Assembly: GCA_963933885.1 (NCBI GenBank)
Contig: CAWVWF010000039.1
Coordinates: forward strand, 1 to 21,032
Direction of reading: 5' to 3'
DNA length: 21,032 nucleotides
From: CAWVWF01 sp963933885
Lineage (GTDB): Bacteria; Bacteroidota; Bacteroidia; Flavobacteriales_C; GCA-002722245
The notes beneath the pieces were generated by a model, which saw only the letters and a program-made list of their open reading frames with translations, searched no databases and was not told the DNA's origin. Both the position numbers and the translations under genes were made by a program. This document shows positions 8,041 through 15,497 of the stretch, piece after piece (the stretch's first letter is position 1; every line of letters starts with the position of its first letter).

Positions 8041-8050
8041 GCGCGCTAAT

Positions 8051-8896
8051 TTAATAGTCGCCCAATGTTTCTGGATTTTGTGCTAAAGCTAATTCAGTTT
8101 GTTCATCACTAGGAGCTTTTCCATGCCAAGCATTCCCATTCATCATGAAATCAACACCGTGCCCCATAATAGTAGTCATTAAAACTAATACTGGTTTACC
8201 GTTTCCTGAAATTGATTTTGCTTCTGCAATTTGACCAAGAACGCTTTCGAAATTATTTCCATCCATTTCAATAACATCCCAACCAAATGCTCTGTACTTA
8301 CCAGCTAAATCACCAAGAGAAAGTACTTCATCACATGATCCATCAATTTGAGCATTGTTGTAATCAATAAAAGCGATCAAGTTATCAACTTTATTATGAG
8401 CTGCGTACATTACTGCTTCCCAAACCTGTCCTTCTTGCTGTTCACCATCTCCCATTAAACAATAAACGTTTTTATCGTCACCGTTTAATTTCTTTCCTTG
8501 AGCAGCTCCGATTGCAACAGAAAGTCCTTGACCTAAAGATCCAGAGGCAATTCTTATACCAGGTAAACCATCATGAGTCGTTGGATGTCCCTGTAATCTT
8601 GAATTTAATTTTCTGAAAGTAGCTAATTCAGCAACTGGAAAGAAACCAGCGTGTGCAAGAACACTATACCAAACAGCAGAAATATGTCCTTGTGAAAGGA
8701 AGAACATATCTTCGTTTTCACCTTTCATAGTGAAGTTTTTAGCGTCATACTTCATTGTATCGTTATACAAAGCAACGATTAATTCAGCACAACCTAAAGC
8801 TCCTCCTGGGTGCCCTGATTTTACTGCATTTACCATTCTAACAATATCTCTTCTTACTTGTGAAGTAATGTCTTGAAGTTTTTGGATATCAGCCAT
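8051..8896 (-). CDS. Transketolase N-terminal subunit (thiamine diphosphate-binding half)
   Basis: This is the N-terminal half of the split transketolase. The 281 residues contain the S-G-H-P-G-G motif at 27-32 with His29, Q-G-H at 69-71, Q-G-H-P at 102-105, the S-L-G-Q-G-L motif at 120-125, and the thiamine diphosphate motif G149-D-G ending in N180-N181, which binds Mg and the diphosphate. It must pair with the C-half at 5688-6641 to build a complete active site. The start ATG at 8896 lies 44 nt below a TAnnTTTG box. The VWA gene begins 10 bases after this stop, placing a non-metabolic gene between the two enzyme halves. Confidence 0.94.
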   Translation of the reverse strand: MADIQKLQDITSQVRRDIVRMVNAVKSGHPGGALGCAELIVALYNDTMKYDAKNFTMKGENEDMFFLSQGHISAVWYSVLAHAGFFPVAELATFRKLNSRLQGHPTTHDGLPGIRIASGSLGQGLSVAIGAAQGKKLNGDDKNVYCLMGDGEQQEGQVWEAVMYAAHNKVDNLIAFIDYNNAQIDGSCDEVLSLGDLAGKYRAFGWDVIEMDGNNFESVLGQIAEAKSISGNGKPVLVLMTTIMGHGVDFMMNGNAWHGKAPSDEQTELALAQNPETLGDY

Positions 8897-8939
8897 ATTC
8901 TTTTTTATGAAAAGTTTGACGCGAAAATACGCTTATTAT

Positions 8940-8947
8940 CAAACCTA
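8940..8947 (-). promoter_or_regulatory. Putative -7 promoter element for the transketolase N-half operon
   Basis: The minus strand reads TAGGTTTG, a full match to TAnnTTTG, 44 nt before the start codon at 8896. No clear TTG element is present at the usual distance upstream, so the assignment rests on one box. Confidence 0.45.
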
Positions 8948-8994
8948 TTTTATTTTTAAATTGAAAATAATGAGATTGTTTATAACTTTTGATT

Positions 8995-10092
8995 TTATGC
9001 TCCAGTTAAGAAATGCATAACGTCTCCGTTTTCAACAATATATTCTTTTCCTTGTGCACTTAATTTACCAGCTTCTTTTGCTCCTGCTTCAGATCCGAAT
9101 TCAACAAAATCATCATACTTTATTACTTCAGCACGAATAAATTTCTTTTCGAAATCAGAGTGAATTACACCAGCAGCTTGAGGAGCAGTCATACCTTTTA
9201 AGATAGTCCAAGCTCTTACCTCTTTAACTCCAGCAGTAAAATATGTACTAAGGTTTAATAACTCGTATGCGTTTCTGATTAATTTATTTACACCTGGTTC
9301 TTTTAAACCTGCATCTTCTAAGAATTCCTTACGTTCTGCATAATCTTCTAATTCCGCAATATCAGCTTCAAGTTGAGCGCAAATCATAATTACTCCAGCA
9401 TTTTCAGTTGCAGCAATTGCTTTAACCTTATCAACGTATGCATTACCTGACTCTAAACTTGCTTCATCTATATTACATACATAAAGCACTTTCTTAGCCG
9501 TAATTAAATTAAGTTCTTTAACTAAGATATCTTGATCTTCCGTTAATTCCATTGAACGAATAGACTTCCCTTCTTCTAAGTTCTTAACTACAGTTTCAAA
9601 AAACTCTACCGCCTTCTTAGCATCTTTATCTCCTGAACGTGCAACCTTTTTAGCTTTTTCAACACGTTTTTCAACTGTCTCCAAATCTTTCAACTGCAAT
9701 TCCATATCAATTGTTTCCTTATCCCTAATAGGATCTACAGAATCATCAACATGGATAATGTTATCATCATCAAAACATCTGATAACATGTAAAATCGCGT
9801 CTGTCTCTCTAATGTTTCCAAGAAATTGATTTCCCAATCCTTCTCCTTCACTTGCCCCTTTTACCAAACCAGCAATATCAACGATTTCCATAGTATTTGG
9901 AACAACACGTTCTGGATCTACTAACTCTTCTAATTTCTCTAACCTTGGATCTGGAACATTAATAATCCCAACGTTTGGTTCGATTGTACAAAAAGGAAAG
10001 TTTGCTGATTGTGCTTTTGCACTTGATAAACAGTTAAAAAGAGTTGATTTCCCAACATTTGGTAAACCTACGATTCCACATTTTAATGCCAT
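8995..10092 (-). CDS. ychF: Redox-regulated ATPase YchF (OLA1 family)
   Basis: A 365-residue P-loop NTPase of the Obg-related YchF family, which binds ribosomes and prefers ATP to GTP. The Walker A motif G-L-P-N-V-G-K-S is at 9-16. N-F-P-F-C-T-I-E-P-N-V-G follows near 31-42, then D-I-A-G-L-V-K-G-A near 72-80, and the altered G4 motif N-I-D-E in place of N-K-x-D, which explains ATP preference in this family. A coiled-coil insertion (about 130-190) and a C-terminal TGS domain (about 280-365, ending G-D-V-M-H-F) complete the normal architecture. It has its own TAnnTTTG box 20 nt upstream. Confident assignment; the physiological role in stress or translation is known only in outline. Confidence 0.97.
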   Translation of the reverse strand: MALKCGIVGLPNVGKSTLFNCLSSAKAQSANFPFCTIEPNVGIINVPDPRLEKLEELVDPERVVPNTMEIVDIAGLVKGASEGEGLGNQFLGNIRETDAILHVIRCFDDDNIIHVDDSVDPIRDKETIDMELQLKDLETVEKRVEKAKKVARSGDKDAKKAVEFFETVVKNLEEGKSIRSMELTEDQDILVKELNLITAKKVLYVCNIDEASLESGNAYVDKVKAIAATENAGVIMICAQLEADIAELEDYAERKEFLEDAGLKEPGVNKLIRNAYELLNLSTYFTAGVKEVRAWTILKGMTAPQAAGVIHSDFEKKFIRAEVIKYDDFVEFGSEAGAKEAGKLSAQGKEYIVENGDVMHFLTGA

Positions 10093-10111
10093 AATAGAAA
10101 GTATATTTCTG

Positions 10112-10119
10112 CAAAGATA
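10112..10119 (-). promoter_or_regulatory. Putative -7 promoter element for ychF
   Basis: The minus strand reads TATCTTTG, identical to the box upstream of rpoD and a full match to TAnnTTTG, ending 20 nt before the ychF start codon. The upstream TTG element is not obvious. Confidence 0.5.
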
Positions 10120-10217
10120 ATAGGGTTGATTGAATAAATCATTTTTTTATGAAAAGATTTAAACTATTTGCAAACATGATCTTTCAAATCAGAAAATGAA
10201 TTTACTTTCTGAGAAGT

Positions 10218-10916
10218 CTACAAGAACCTATAGATACTTAAATATCCACCAAATGTACCAAGGCCTCCTACTGGATTCCATATTTCATGATCAAACTTTG
10301 TATTATCAACCCAAGGTTGAATCCATTTTATTTCTGCATTAAATTTCCAGTTTTTCCCTCCAAGATTATAACCAATATGTGGAGCTATTAAAACATCATT
10401 ATTAAAAGGAACTCTAAATTTTTCTTTTGAATATGCTTTCACATATGTTGTTACTCCAATATAGATAAACTTCATAAATTTACCATCACTAGGACAATCA
10501 CAGTAATAATGTGGATCACCATGATAATGCCAATACAAATTTGCGTCTAATTGAGGATATACACTAACATCCCAATCAGATTTATCAACACCAACATTAG
10601 CAACCATATTAGTTGTAAATCCTATATTTCTTTTACCAAACCACCACTCTTTTAAATAACCATACTCAGCGATATAAAATCCCTCGGATGCTGCTGTTGC
10701 ATGTACCCCTAAAATCCTTGTCCCATTTTTAGACTTACCATATGCGTAGGTTAAACTCACCAATGGTTCAGGAAAGGTTGTTGATTCCTTTGTTAGTATT
10801 GGACCACCAACAGAAACACTAACTGCTTTTTCATGTCTACCCAAAGGAATAATATGTCGACTTGGTGCACAACTCGAAATAAAAACTACGATTACAAAAT
10901 ATAATAACTTATTCAT
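10218..10916 (-). CDS. Lipoprotein, possible outer-membrane beta-barrel-like protein, unknown function
   Basis: A 232-residue protein with a lipoprotein signal peptide (hydrophobic 4-14, lipobox I-S-S-C with Cys16). The mature part is rich in Tyr, Trp and Gly with alternating hydrophobic strands, for example near 105-130 and 150-165, and ends in an aromatic-rich strand (S-I-Y-R-F-L). This suggests a beta-rich or barrel-like envelope protein. A Cys-Asp-Cys (about 138-140) sits in a loop. I cannot assign a family. Its start overlaps the end of the Nudix gene by 8 bases, so it is translationally linked to the mnmD-Nudix operon. Confidence 0.75.
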   Translation of the reverse strand: MNKLLYFVIVVFISSCAPSRHIIPLGRHEKAVSVSVGGPILTKESTTFPEPLVSLTYAYGKSKNGTRILGVHATAASEGFYIAEYGYLKEWWFGKRNIGFTTNMVANVGVDKSDWDVSVYPQLDANLYWHYHGDPHYYCDCPSDGKFMKFIYIGVTTYVKAYSKEKFRVPFNNDVLIAPHIGYNLGGKNWKFNAEIKWIQPWVDNTKFDHEIWNPVGGLGTFGGYLSIYRFL

Positions 10917-11349
10917 TTCTTAATTTTTCTGCGATTACTTTATCAATAGGATATGTGAAATCACTTGAATTCAACTCATTCTTTTTCGTCCACCTAAAAC
11001 ATTGATCATCACTATTTAACTTTTCAAACGGAAAATTAACTGTTTGAATTATAGTTTCACACACTTGTGTTACTTTATAGTAAACACATAAAAGTTGATC
11101 ATTCTTTTTGAAAGAAGAAATTTGTAAAAAATCATTGATATAAATTAACTCTTCAACTTTCACCTCTATATCTAACTCTTCTTTAAATTCTCTTATTAAA
11201 GCAAATTCTAAACCTTCACCAAATTCCAAACCTCCACCTGGAAACTTTGTCATTTTATTCCCACCTCTAATCTCATCCGTAATTAAAACGCAATCCTTAG
11301 ATTCAAGAACACCATATACTCTTATATTGAAATTATCTGGTTGACTCAT
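10909..11349 (-). CDS. Nudix hydrolase
   Basis: A 146-residue protein that should hydrolyse a nucleoside diphosphate linked to another group. The Nudix box is clear: G39, E45, then R53-E54-F55-K56-E57-E58, where E54, E57 and E58 ligate the metal. The usual Gly two residues after E58 is Asp60, a small departure from the consensus GX5EX7REUXEEXGU. Length and position of the box are normal for a single-domain Nudix enzyme. It starts two bases after the mnmD stop and overlaps the next lipoprotein gene by 8 bases. Substrate cannot be inferred; a house-cleaning or sugar-nucleotide role is possible. Confidence 0.92.
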   Translation of the reverse strand: MSQPDNFNIRVYGVLESKDCVLITDEIRGGNKMTKFPGGGLEFGEGLEFALIREFKEELDIEVKVEELIYINDFLQISSFKKNDQLLCVYYKVTQVCETIIQTVNFPFEKLNSDDQCFRWTKKNELNSSDFTYPIDKVIAEKLRNE

Positions 11350-11351
11350 TT

Positions 11352-12011
11352 TTATTTAATTGCTCTTAACATTTCACGCTTCCCTGGAGGTCCTTCAACT
11401 TTCTCAACTTTAAAACCAGCTTCAATCATTGTTCTTCTCGCTTGTCCTTGACAACAATATGTAACTAAACAACCACCATCACTCAGCATATCTCTCATCT
11501 TAGTAAAAACCTCCACACTCCACATATCAGGCTGTTTATTAGGTGCAAATGCATCAAAATAAATCACATCAAAACCTTCAGGCAGAATATCCCTCTTAAG
11601 ATCTTTGTTAATCTTCTGAAGAGAAAACGAATCGTTAACTAAACATTCTTTTTCCCATTCCTGCTCAAACATTTGAACAAACAAGGATTCCATGTTTAAT
11701 ATAGACCCATAATTTAAAACGGAAAATTCGGATTTCGTAACAGGATATTTCTCTATTGAAACATAATCAATGACCTTGTTATTTTTTAAAGCAAAATCAC
11801 AAGTTAGCAAAGCATTTAATCCAGTTCCAAAACCAACTTCAAAAACACGCAATTTTTCCTTCTGATGAAAACCTAATCCCATTTTTAAAAAAACATGTTC
11901 TGCCTCTTGTTTTGCGCCATGAATCGAATGATATTGTTCATTTAATGATGGAACAAATAGAGAATGAGAACCATCCTTAGTAACAATTATTTCTCGTTTT
12001 AAATCTGCCAT
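11352..12011 (-). CDS. mnmD: tRNA (5-methylaminomethyl-2-thiouridine)(34)-methyltransferase MnmD
   Basis: A SAM-dependent methyltransferase that completes mnm5s2U at the wobble position of certain tRNAs, equivalent to the methylase half of E. coli MnmC without the FAD oxidase half. With the chosen start it has 219 residues: K-R-E-I-I-V-T-K-D-G-S-H-S-L at 5-18, H-G-A-K-Q-E-A near 31-37, the SAM motif F-E-V-G-F-G-T-G-L-N at 57-66, the acidic F-D-A-F-A-P-N motif at 152-158 with P-D-M-W, and C-Q-G-Q-A-R-R near 187-193. The frame stays open to 12281, but that extension would overlap the divergent sigma gene and does not resemble the family, so ATG at 12011 was chosen; 12032 is an alternative. First gene of a three-gene operon. 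Confidence 0.9.
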   Translation of the reverse strand: MADLKREIIVTKDGSHSLFVPSLNEQYHSIHGAKQEAEHVFLKMGLGFHQKEKLRVFEVGFGTGLNALLTCDFALKNNKVIDYVSIEKYPVTKSEFSVLNYGSILNMESLFVQMFEQEWEKECLVNDSFSLQKINKDLKRDILPEGFDVIYFDAFAPNKQPDMWSVEVFTKMRDMLSDGGCLVTYCCQGQARRTMIEAGFKVEKVEGPPGKREMLRAIK

Positions 12012-12053
12012 TTCATTAAAGATACTTTGCATAAAATCAAAAACCATAAAAAG

Positions 12054-12084
12054 TTGTTTTTTAATAAGCAACCTCATACATTTA
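12054..12084 (+). promoter_or_regulatory. Putative promoter for the second ECF sigma operon
   Basis: TTG at 12054-12056 is followed after 20 nt by TACATTTA at 12077-12084, one mismatch from TAnnTTTG, about 44 nt before the sigma start at 12128. Autoregulation by the ECF sigma itself is equally possible and would use an unknown motif. Confidence 0.35.
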
Positions 12085-12127
12085 CAACCGTCAATAATAT
12101 GCAGAACAGATTGAATAAACTTACTAG

Positions 12128-12685
12128 ATGTTAAACCAGGAACTGATAATACAGGGGTGTATTGATGGTGACAGACGTTGTCAGCAATCCTTGTACGAAC
12201 ACTTTTACGGAAAAATGATGGTTGTTTGCATGAGATATGCAAAGGATCAGGATGAAGCATTGGATATGTTTCAGGAAGCATTTATTAAGGTATTTAAGAA
12301 TCTCCATAAGTTTGGTGACAAAGGTTCTTTTGAAGGATGGGTACGTAGAATAATGGTTAATACTTCAATTGATCATATTAGAAAAAACAAAAAACACAAT
12401 CAAATGGTTGAGTTGGATGACGTACACGGAAGTATCCAAGTTGAAGAAGATGAAAGTGACGCATTACTTGAAAATGTAAATTTCCAAGACATGCTTTTAT
12501 TAGTTCAAAAACTCAGCCCAGCATATAAAAGTGTTTTCAACTTGTATATAGTTGATGGATATACACACAAAGAAATAGCAGATTTGCTTGAAATAAGTGT
12601 TGGAACTTCAAAATCTAACCTTGCAAAAGCAAAAATGAATTTAAGAAAATTATTAAATAAGAAACTAGAGAGAATGGCTGGTTAA
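12128..12685 (+). CDS. ECF-type RNA polymerase sigma factor (Bacteroidota sigma-70 family)
   Basis: A 185-residue ECF sigma factor. The N-terminus I-I-Q-G-C-I-D-G-D-R leads into region 2 (about 20-90) with Y-E-H-F-Y-G-K-M, D-M-F-Q-E-A-F-I-K-V-F, and G-S-F-E-G-W-V-R-R-I-M-V-N near 65-77 (regions 2.3/2.4). An acidic linker (about 98-115) precedes region 4 (about 125-180) with the helix-turn-helix T-H-K-E-I-A-D-L-L-E-I-S-V-G-T-S-K-S-N. ATG at 12128 gives the family-typical N-terminus. The gene is divergent from mnmD and followed after two bases by a membrane fusion protein and then a CTD lipoprotein, which together look like its regulatory module. Confidence 0.93.
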   Translation: MLNQELIIQGCIDGDRRCQQSLYEHFYGKMMVVCMRYAKDQDEALDMFQEAFIKVFKNLHKFGDKGSFEGWVRRIMVNTSIDHIRKNKKHNQMVELDDVHGSIQVEEDESDALLENVNFQDMLLLVQKLSPAYKSVFNLYIVDGYTHKEIADLLEISVGTSKSNLAKAKMNLRKLLNKKLERMAG

Positions 12686-12687
12686 GA

Positions 12688-14457
12688 ATGGGAAAGTTTG
12701 AAGATGACATAAAACGCAAACTTAATGAAGGTGAAATGAAAATGGATCCTAATCACTGGGCACAACTTAATGACAAGTTGGATGCTCAAAATCAGTACAC
12801 CCCGTTCGAAAGAAAAGTTAAAGACATTTTTAATGATTCTGTTGCAGCTGGAAGCGCTTCTAGTTGGGACGATATGAATGATAGATTAGATCATTCAAAC
12901 CCTTCAGATTTCAATAAAAAAGCTAAAGAAATACTTACTGATCAAAACGTTCCTTATTCTGGAGTTGCCTGGGAGAATATGAGGGACCAACTTTCAGATC
13001 AAGATCTTACTTCATTTGAAGCTGGTATTAAAAATAAGTTTAAAAACAACGAAATAGAATACAATTCTGCACATTGGGATGATATGAATAAGAGGTTAAA
13101 CTCTAAAAAGAAAAAACCTGTTGCTTGGTGGTTGTGGGGAAGCGCAGCTGCTGCTTTTATTATTGGTGGAATTGGTGTTGGTTATTTTAACAATAAAGAG
13201 CCTCAAGATAATTTATCTAAAAACAATATTGAATCGATAGAGGTTCAAAAACCTATTTTCGAGATCAATCCTAACAACACAGCTTTAGAAACTGTTGAAA
13301 CACAACTTCCAATTCAGAAAATAAACGAGAACAATAATAGCAGTAATAATGCCTCTGACTTTATTCCCGAAAACAGGAATAATAACGGTTCAATTATTAA
13401 CAATCAAATTAGTAATCCCCCTATTCAAAAGACACCTGAATTAATACCTCCAGTTGTTAATAAGAAAAGAAAAGGGTTTTATGGAATCGTTGCATTAAAA
13501 CGTAAAACCAATGCTCTATTCTTAAACTTAGAACGCATTACAAAATTGCCATTTTTCCAAAATAAAAAAAGACCACAGCTTCATGCCGCAGCAACTTTAT
13601 GGTTGAATTTCTGGGACAACCCTAGTATAACTGGATTTTACGGAAAGCAACATGTCTCTAATCAATTTACAAATGCATTTGAGACTATAAAGTCTGACAA
13701 ATCTGATTTTGGGAAAATAGATTTTATTCAACCACTTCAAAACATTGCTGGTTATGAGCATAGATTTGGAAAGTCTGGTTTTGCGATTGGAGCTTATCAC
13801 AAGTACCTATTAAAGAAAAACTGGAACTATAACGATATAAGCGTTTCTACATCCTACAACACAAACATCGCATCGCAATTGAATGTTAGAATTGGAGCTT
13901 CTGCTATTTTCCACAGAGAGCAATTGGCTGTTAATAGATTAACACTAAGAGAAAGAGCTTTATATGGTGATTACATTTTCTCATCTGATTTGGATGAATT
14001 CCAAGCAAGAACTGAAGAATACATTTCATATAATGTTGGAGGTTTCATCAATCATCCAAACTTCTTCTTAGGATACACAGCTGAAAATGTTCACCAAACT
14101 TTCACAAATAAAACTGAAGAGGAGTTTACAACAAAACATTTTGCTATAGCTGGAGCACATGTTACAATATTAAATCACCTTAAGGCAAGTGCAATGCTGA
14201 AGTTCGAAAAGAAACTAATCAATACTTATAGTCCATCTGTAGGACTTACTTTTAAAAACAAGTATGTTCTAGTTGGTGAGTATAATAAGTTGTCTCGTTA
14301 TGATCTTTCTTTAGGATATAATTGGAATCAACGCTTAAGAGTATTGGGAACTTTTGGAATTAAACAAATCGACGATGAAGATTATCAACTAAACTTAGAT
14401 CATTACCAAGAACGTAAAGGTTATGTATCTATAGGAGCTTATTATACTTTTAAGTAA
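12688..14457 (+). CDS. Fusion protein: four anti-sigma-like repeats, transmembrane helix, PorP/SprF-like barrel
   Basis: A 589-residue protein. Residues 4-137 hold four tandem repeats of about 35 residues, each with Phe then Trp exactly 20 residues later, then W-x-x-M/L-N-D-R-L-like (F4/W24, F40/W60, F75/W95, F110/W130). This is the pattern seen singly at the N-terminus of many Bacteroidota membrane proteins encoded next to ECF sigma factors. A Lys cluster (140-143) and a transmembrane helix (about 146-166) follow, so the repeats should be cytoplasmic. An Asn-rich linker (about 170-260) crosses the periplasm. Residues about 295-589 resemble the PorP/SprF outer-membrane family: N-F-W-D-N-P-S-I-T-G near 307-316, G-Y-E-H-R-F-G near 355-361, F-F-L-G-Y-T-A-E-N-V near 459-468, and a final barrel-like strand. 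The downstream lipoprotein overlaps its stop by one base. Likely anti-sigma or receptor; the barrel assignment is by eye. Confidence 0.7.
   Translation: MGKFEDDIKRKLNEGEMKMDPNHWAQLNDKLDAQNQYTPFERKVKDIFNDSVAAGSASSWDDMNDRLDHSNPSDFNKKAKEILTDQNVPYSGVAWENMRDQLSDQDLTSFEAGIKNKFKNNEIEYNSAHWDDMNKRLNSKKKKPVAWWLWGSAAAAFIIGGIGVGYFNNKEPQDNLSKNNIESIEVQKPIFEINPNNTALETVETQLPIQKINENNNSSNNASDFIPENRNNNGSIINNQISNPPIQKTPELIPPVVNKKRKGFYGIVALKRKTNALFLNLERITKLPFFQNKKRPQLHAAATLWLNFWDNPSITGFYGKQHVSNQFTNAFETIKSDKSDFGKIDFIQPLQNIAGYEHRFGKSGFAIGAYHKYLLKKNWNYNDISVSTSYNTNIASQLNVRIGASAIFHREQLAVNRLTLRERALYGDYIFSSDLDEFQARTEEYISYNVGGFINHPNFFLGYTAENVHQTFTNKTEEEFTTKHFAIAGAHVTILNHLKASAMLKFEKKLINTYSPSVGLTFKNKYVLVGEYNKLSRYDLSLGYNWNQRLRVLGTFGIKQIDDEDYQLNLDHYQERKGYVSIGAYYTFK
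12697..13098 (+). repeat. Four tandem repeats within the fusion protein N-terminus
   Basis: The region coding for residues 4-137 contains four diverged copies with periods of 36, 35 and 35 residues. The Phe-to-Trp distance is 20 in every copy and each ends in a W-(D/E/A)-x-(M/L)-(N/R)-x-(R/K/Q)-L helix. The repeats are conserved in protein sequence but not obviously in DNA, so the duplication is old. Confidence 0.85.
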
Positions 14458-15122
14458 TGAAATATTTTTGTCACATACTTATCTTAACGATTCTTCTTGT
14501 TAGCTGTGGATCTGATAGGCTTTCTAATGAAACAGATAATAGTGAAAAGCTAGATCCTAGTTTGTCAGCTGTTATTGTTCCTTTACAAGTTTTTGAAACT
14601 GGAAATATTATTGAAAGCTGTTTTTACAAAAACAACTTTTTAAGAATGATTGCTACACATCCACAAGCAAAGAATTATGCTTGGTACAAATGTGATGATA
14701 TTGACCCTTCAAATGCTGACGTATTCTTATCTGATAGTTCATTCTATGAAACATCTTTAAATGGTTTATATAGACTGGATCTTGAAAAGAACTATCCATC
14801 AATTGGTGAAGTAGACACTTCTATTTTTATCGAATTAGACTATTGCCCTACTTGGATTGAAACGCCATTAAGTTTCACTCCTGACAATCAACAACAGTTT
14901 AATACTTGGAAACCGATATTGGAAGGGGTAAATAAATTTTACTATCGAATAACGGATGAAGATGATGTTATTTTATTCGAGTCGACTAGTCTCCAAAATT
15001 CTTTTGATGGTAGTTATAATGGAACACCATTACCTTCTGGAACTTATTATTTTTATATAAGTGGTACTTATAAATCAAGAGTTCTATTTGAAAAAAAGGG
15101 GAATTTCGAATTAGTTAGATAA
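14457..15122 (+). CDS. Lipoprotein with Ig-like region and gliding/T9SS type B C-terminal domain
   Basis: A 221-residue protein with a lipoprotein signal (hydrophobic 8-15, lipobox L-V-S-C with Cys17). Residues about 45-130 resemble the Ig/PKD-like domains of SprB-type adhesins (A-K-N-Y-A-W-Y-K near 71-78, then G-L-Y-R-L near 103-107, ending with Cys130). Residues 132-221 match the type B CTD (gliding motility-associated C-terminal domain): S-F-T-P-D at 139-143, I-L-F-E-S near 172-176, F-D-G-S-Y-N-G-T-P-L-P-S-G-T-Y-Y-F at 183-199, and a final K-G-N-F-E-L-V-R. Its ATG overlaps the stop of the PorP/SprF-like fusion by one base. In known systems SprF-like proteins support secretion of type B CTD cargo, so the pair are likely partners. 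It is very short for a CTD cargo; PorA of Porphyromonas is a possible functional parallel. Confidence 0.8.
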   Translation: MKYFCHILILTILLVSCGSDRLSNETDNSEKLDPSLSAVIVPLQVFETGNIIESCFYKNNFLRMIATHPQAKNYAWYKCDDIDPSNADVFLSDSSFYETSLNGLYRLDLEKNYPSIGEVDTSIFIELDYCPTWIETPLSFTPDNQQQFNTWKPILEGVNKFYYRITDEDDVILFESTSLQNSFDGSYNGTPLPSGTYYFYISGTYKSRVLFEKKGNFELVR

Positions 15123-15126
15123 CTAA

Positions 15127-15495
15127 CTACTTAAAAGAGTACAATTCGTTTTCACACTGTTTATTAGTTCTTTCGAGTTCAAGAAGATTTGAAGAGTACA
15201 GCGTCACCCTTAAAACACCACTCCAATCAGTGTTAGATGCGCTATCTAATAAAATAGTACGATTGTCTACAATTTCAAATTGAAAGAATGAGGTATCCCC
15301 AGTCTCAAGATACCACCCATCATTTATCGTATCTGTAATGTTAAAATTGATTTGAGCATCTAAACTGGATTGATACAACCCACATTTCTTCCACTTTAAA
15401 TTCCAATTTTTAGAAACTACGTCTTCTAACTCCTCCTCAGCTCCACAAGAAATTAATAGAACTGAAATAAGAAGAAGGCAAGTGCGATAAAACAT
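15127..15495 (-). CDS. Small lipoprotein, possibly lipocalin-like
   Basis: A 122-residue lipoprotein with a signal peptide (hydrophobic 6-15) and lipobox L-I-S-C (Cys17). The mature part begins with an acidic stretch and then N-W-N-L-K-W-K-K-C near 30-38, followed by alternating beta strands and G-W-Y and W-S-G-V-L elements. This resembles short lipocalin-like lipoproteins of Bacteroidota, but the match is weak. Cys38 and Cys115 could form a disulfide. It begins two bases after the preceding lipoprotein gene and converges with the CTD lipoprotein gene, leaving only four bases between the two stops. Function unknown. Confidence 0.7.
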   Translation of the reverse strand: MFYRTCLLLISVLLISCGAEEELEDVVSKNWNLKWKKCGLYQSSLDAQINFNITDTINDGWYLETGDTSFFQFEIVDNRTILLDSASNTDWSGVLRVTLYSSNLLELERTNKQCENELYSFK

Positions 15496-15497
15496 AA

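Noticed and set aside
5688..8896. Transketolase broken by gene insertion or frameshift
   Set aside because: Both halves have proper starts, stops and complete domains, as in known naturally split transketolases.
10189..10212. Hairpin as terminator for the lipoprotein at 10218-10916
   Set aside because: The 7-bp arms are AT-rich, the loop is ten bases, and no T run follows on the minus strand.
12012..12281. N-terminal extension of MnmD by up to 90 residues
   Set aside because: It would overlap the divergent ECF sigma gene by about 150 bases, and the family begins at the K-R-E-I-I-V region. The extension has no recognisable content.
13597..13800. Minus-strand open frame inside the fusion protein gene
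   Set aside because: Antisense shadow of a well-supported coding region.
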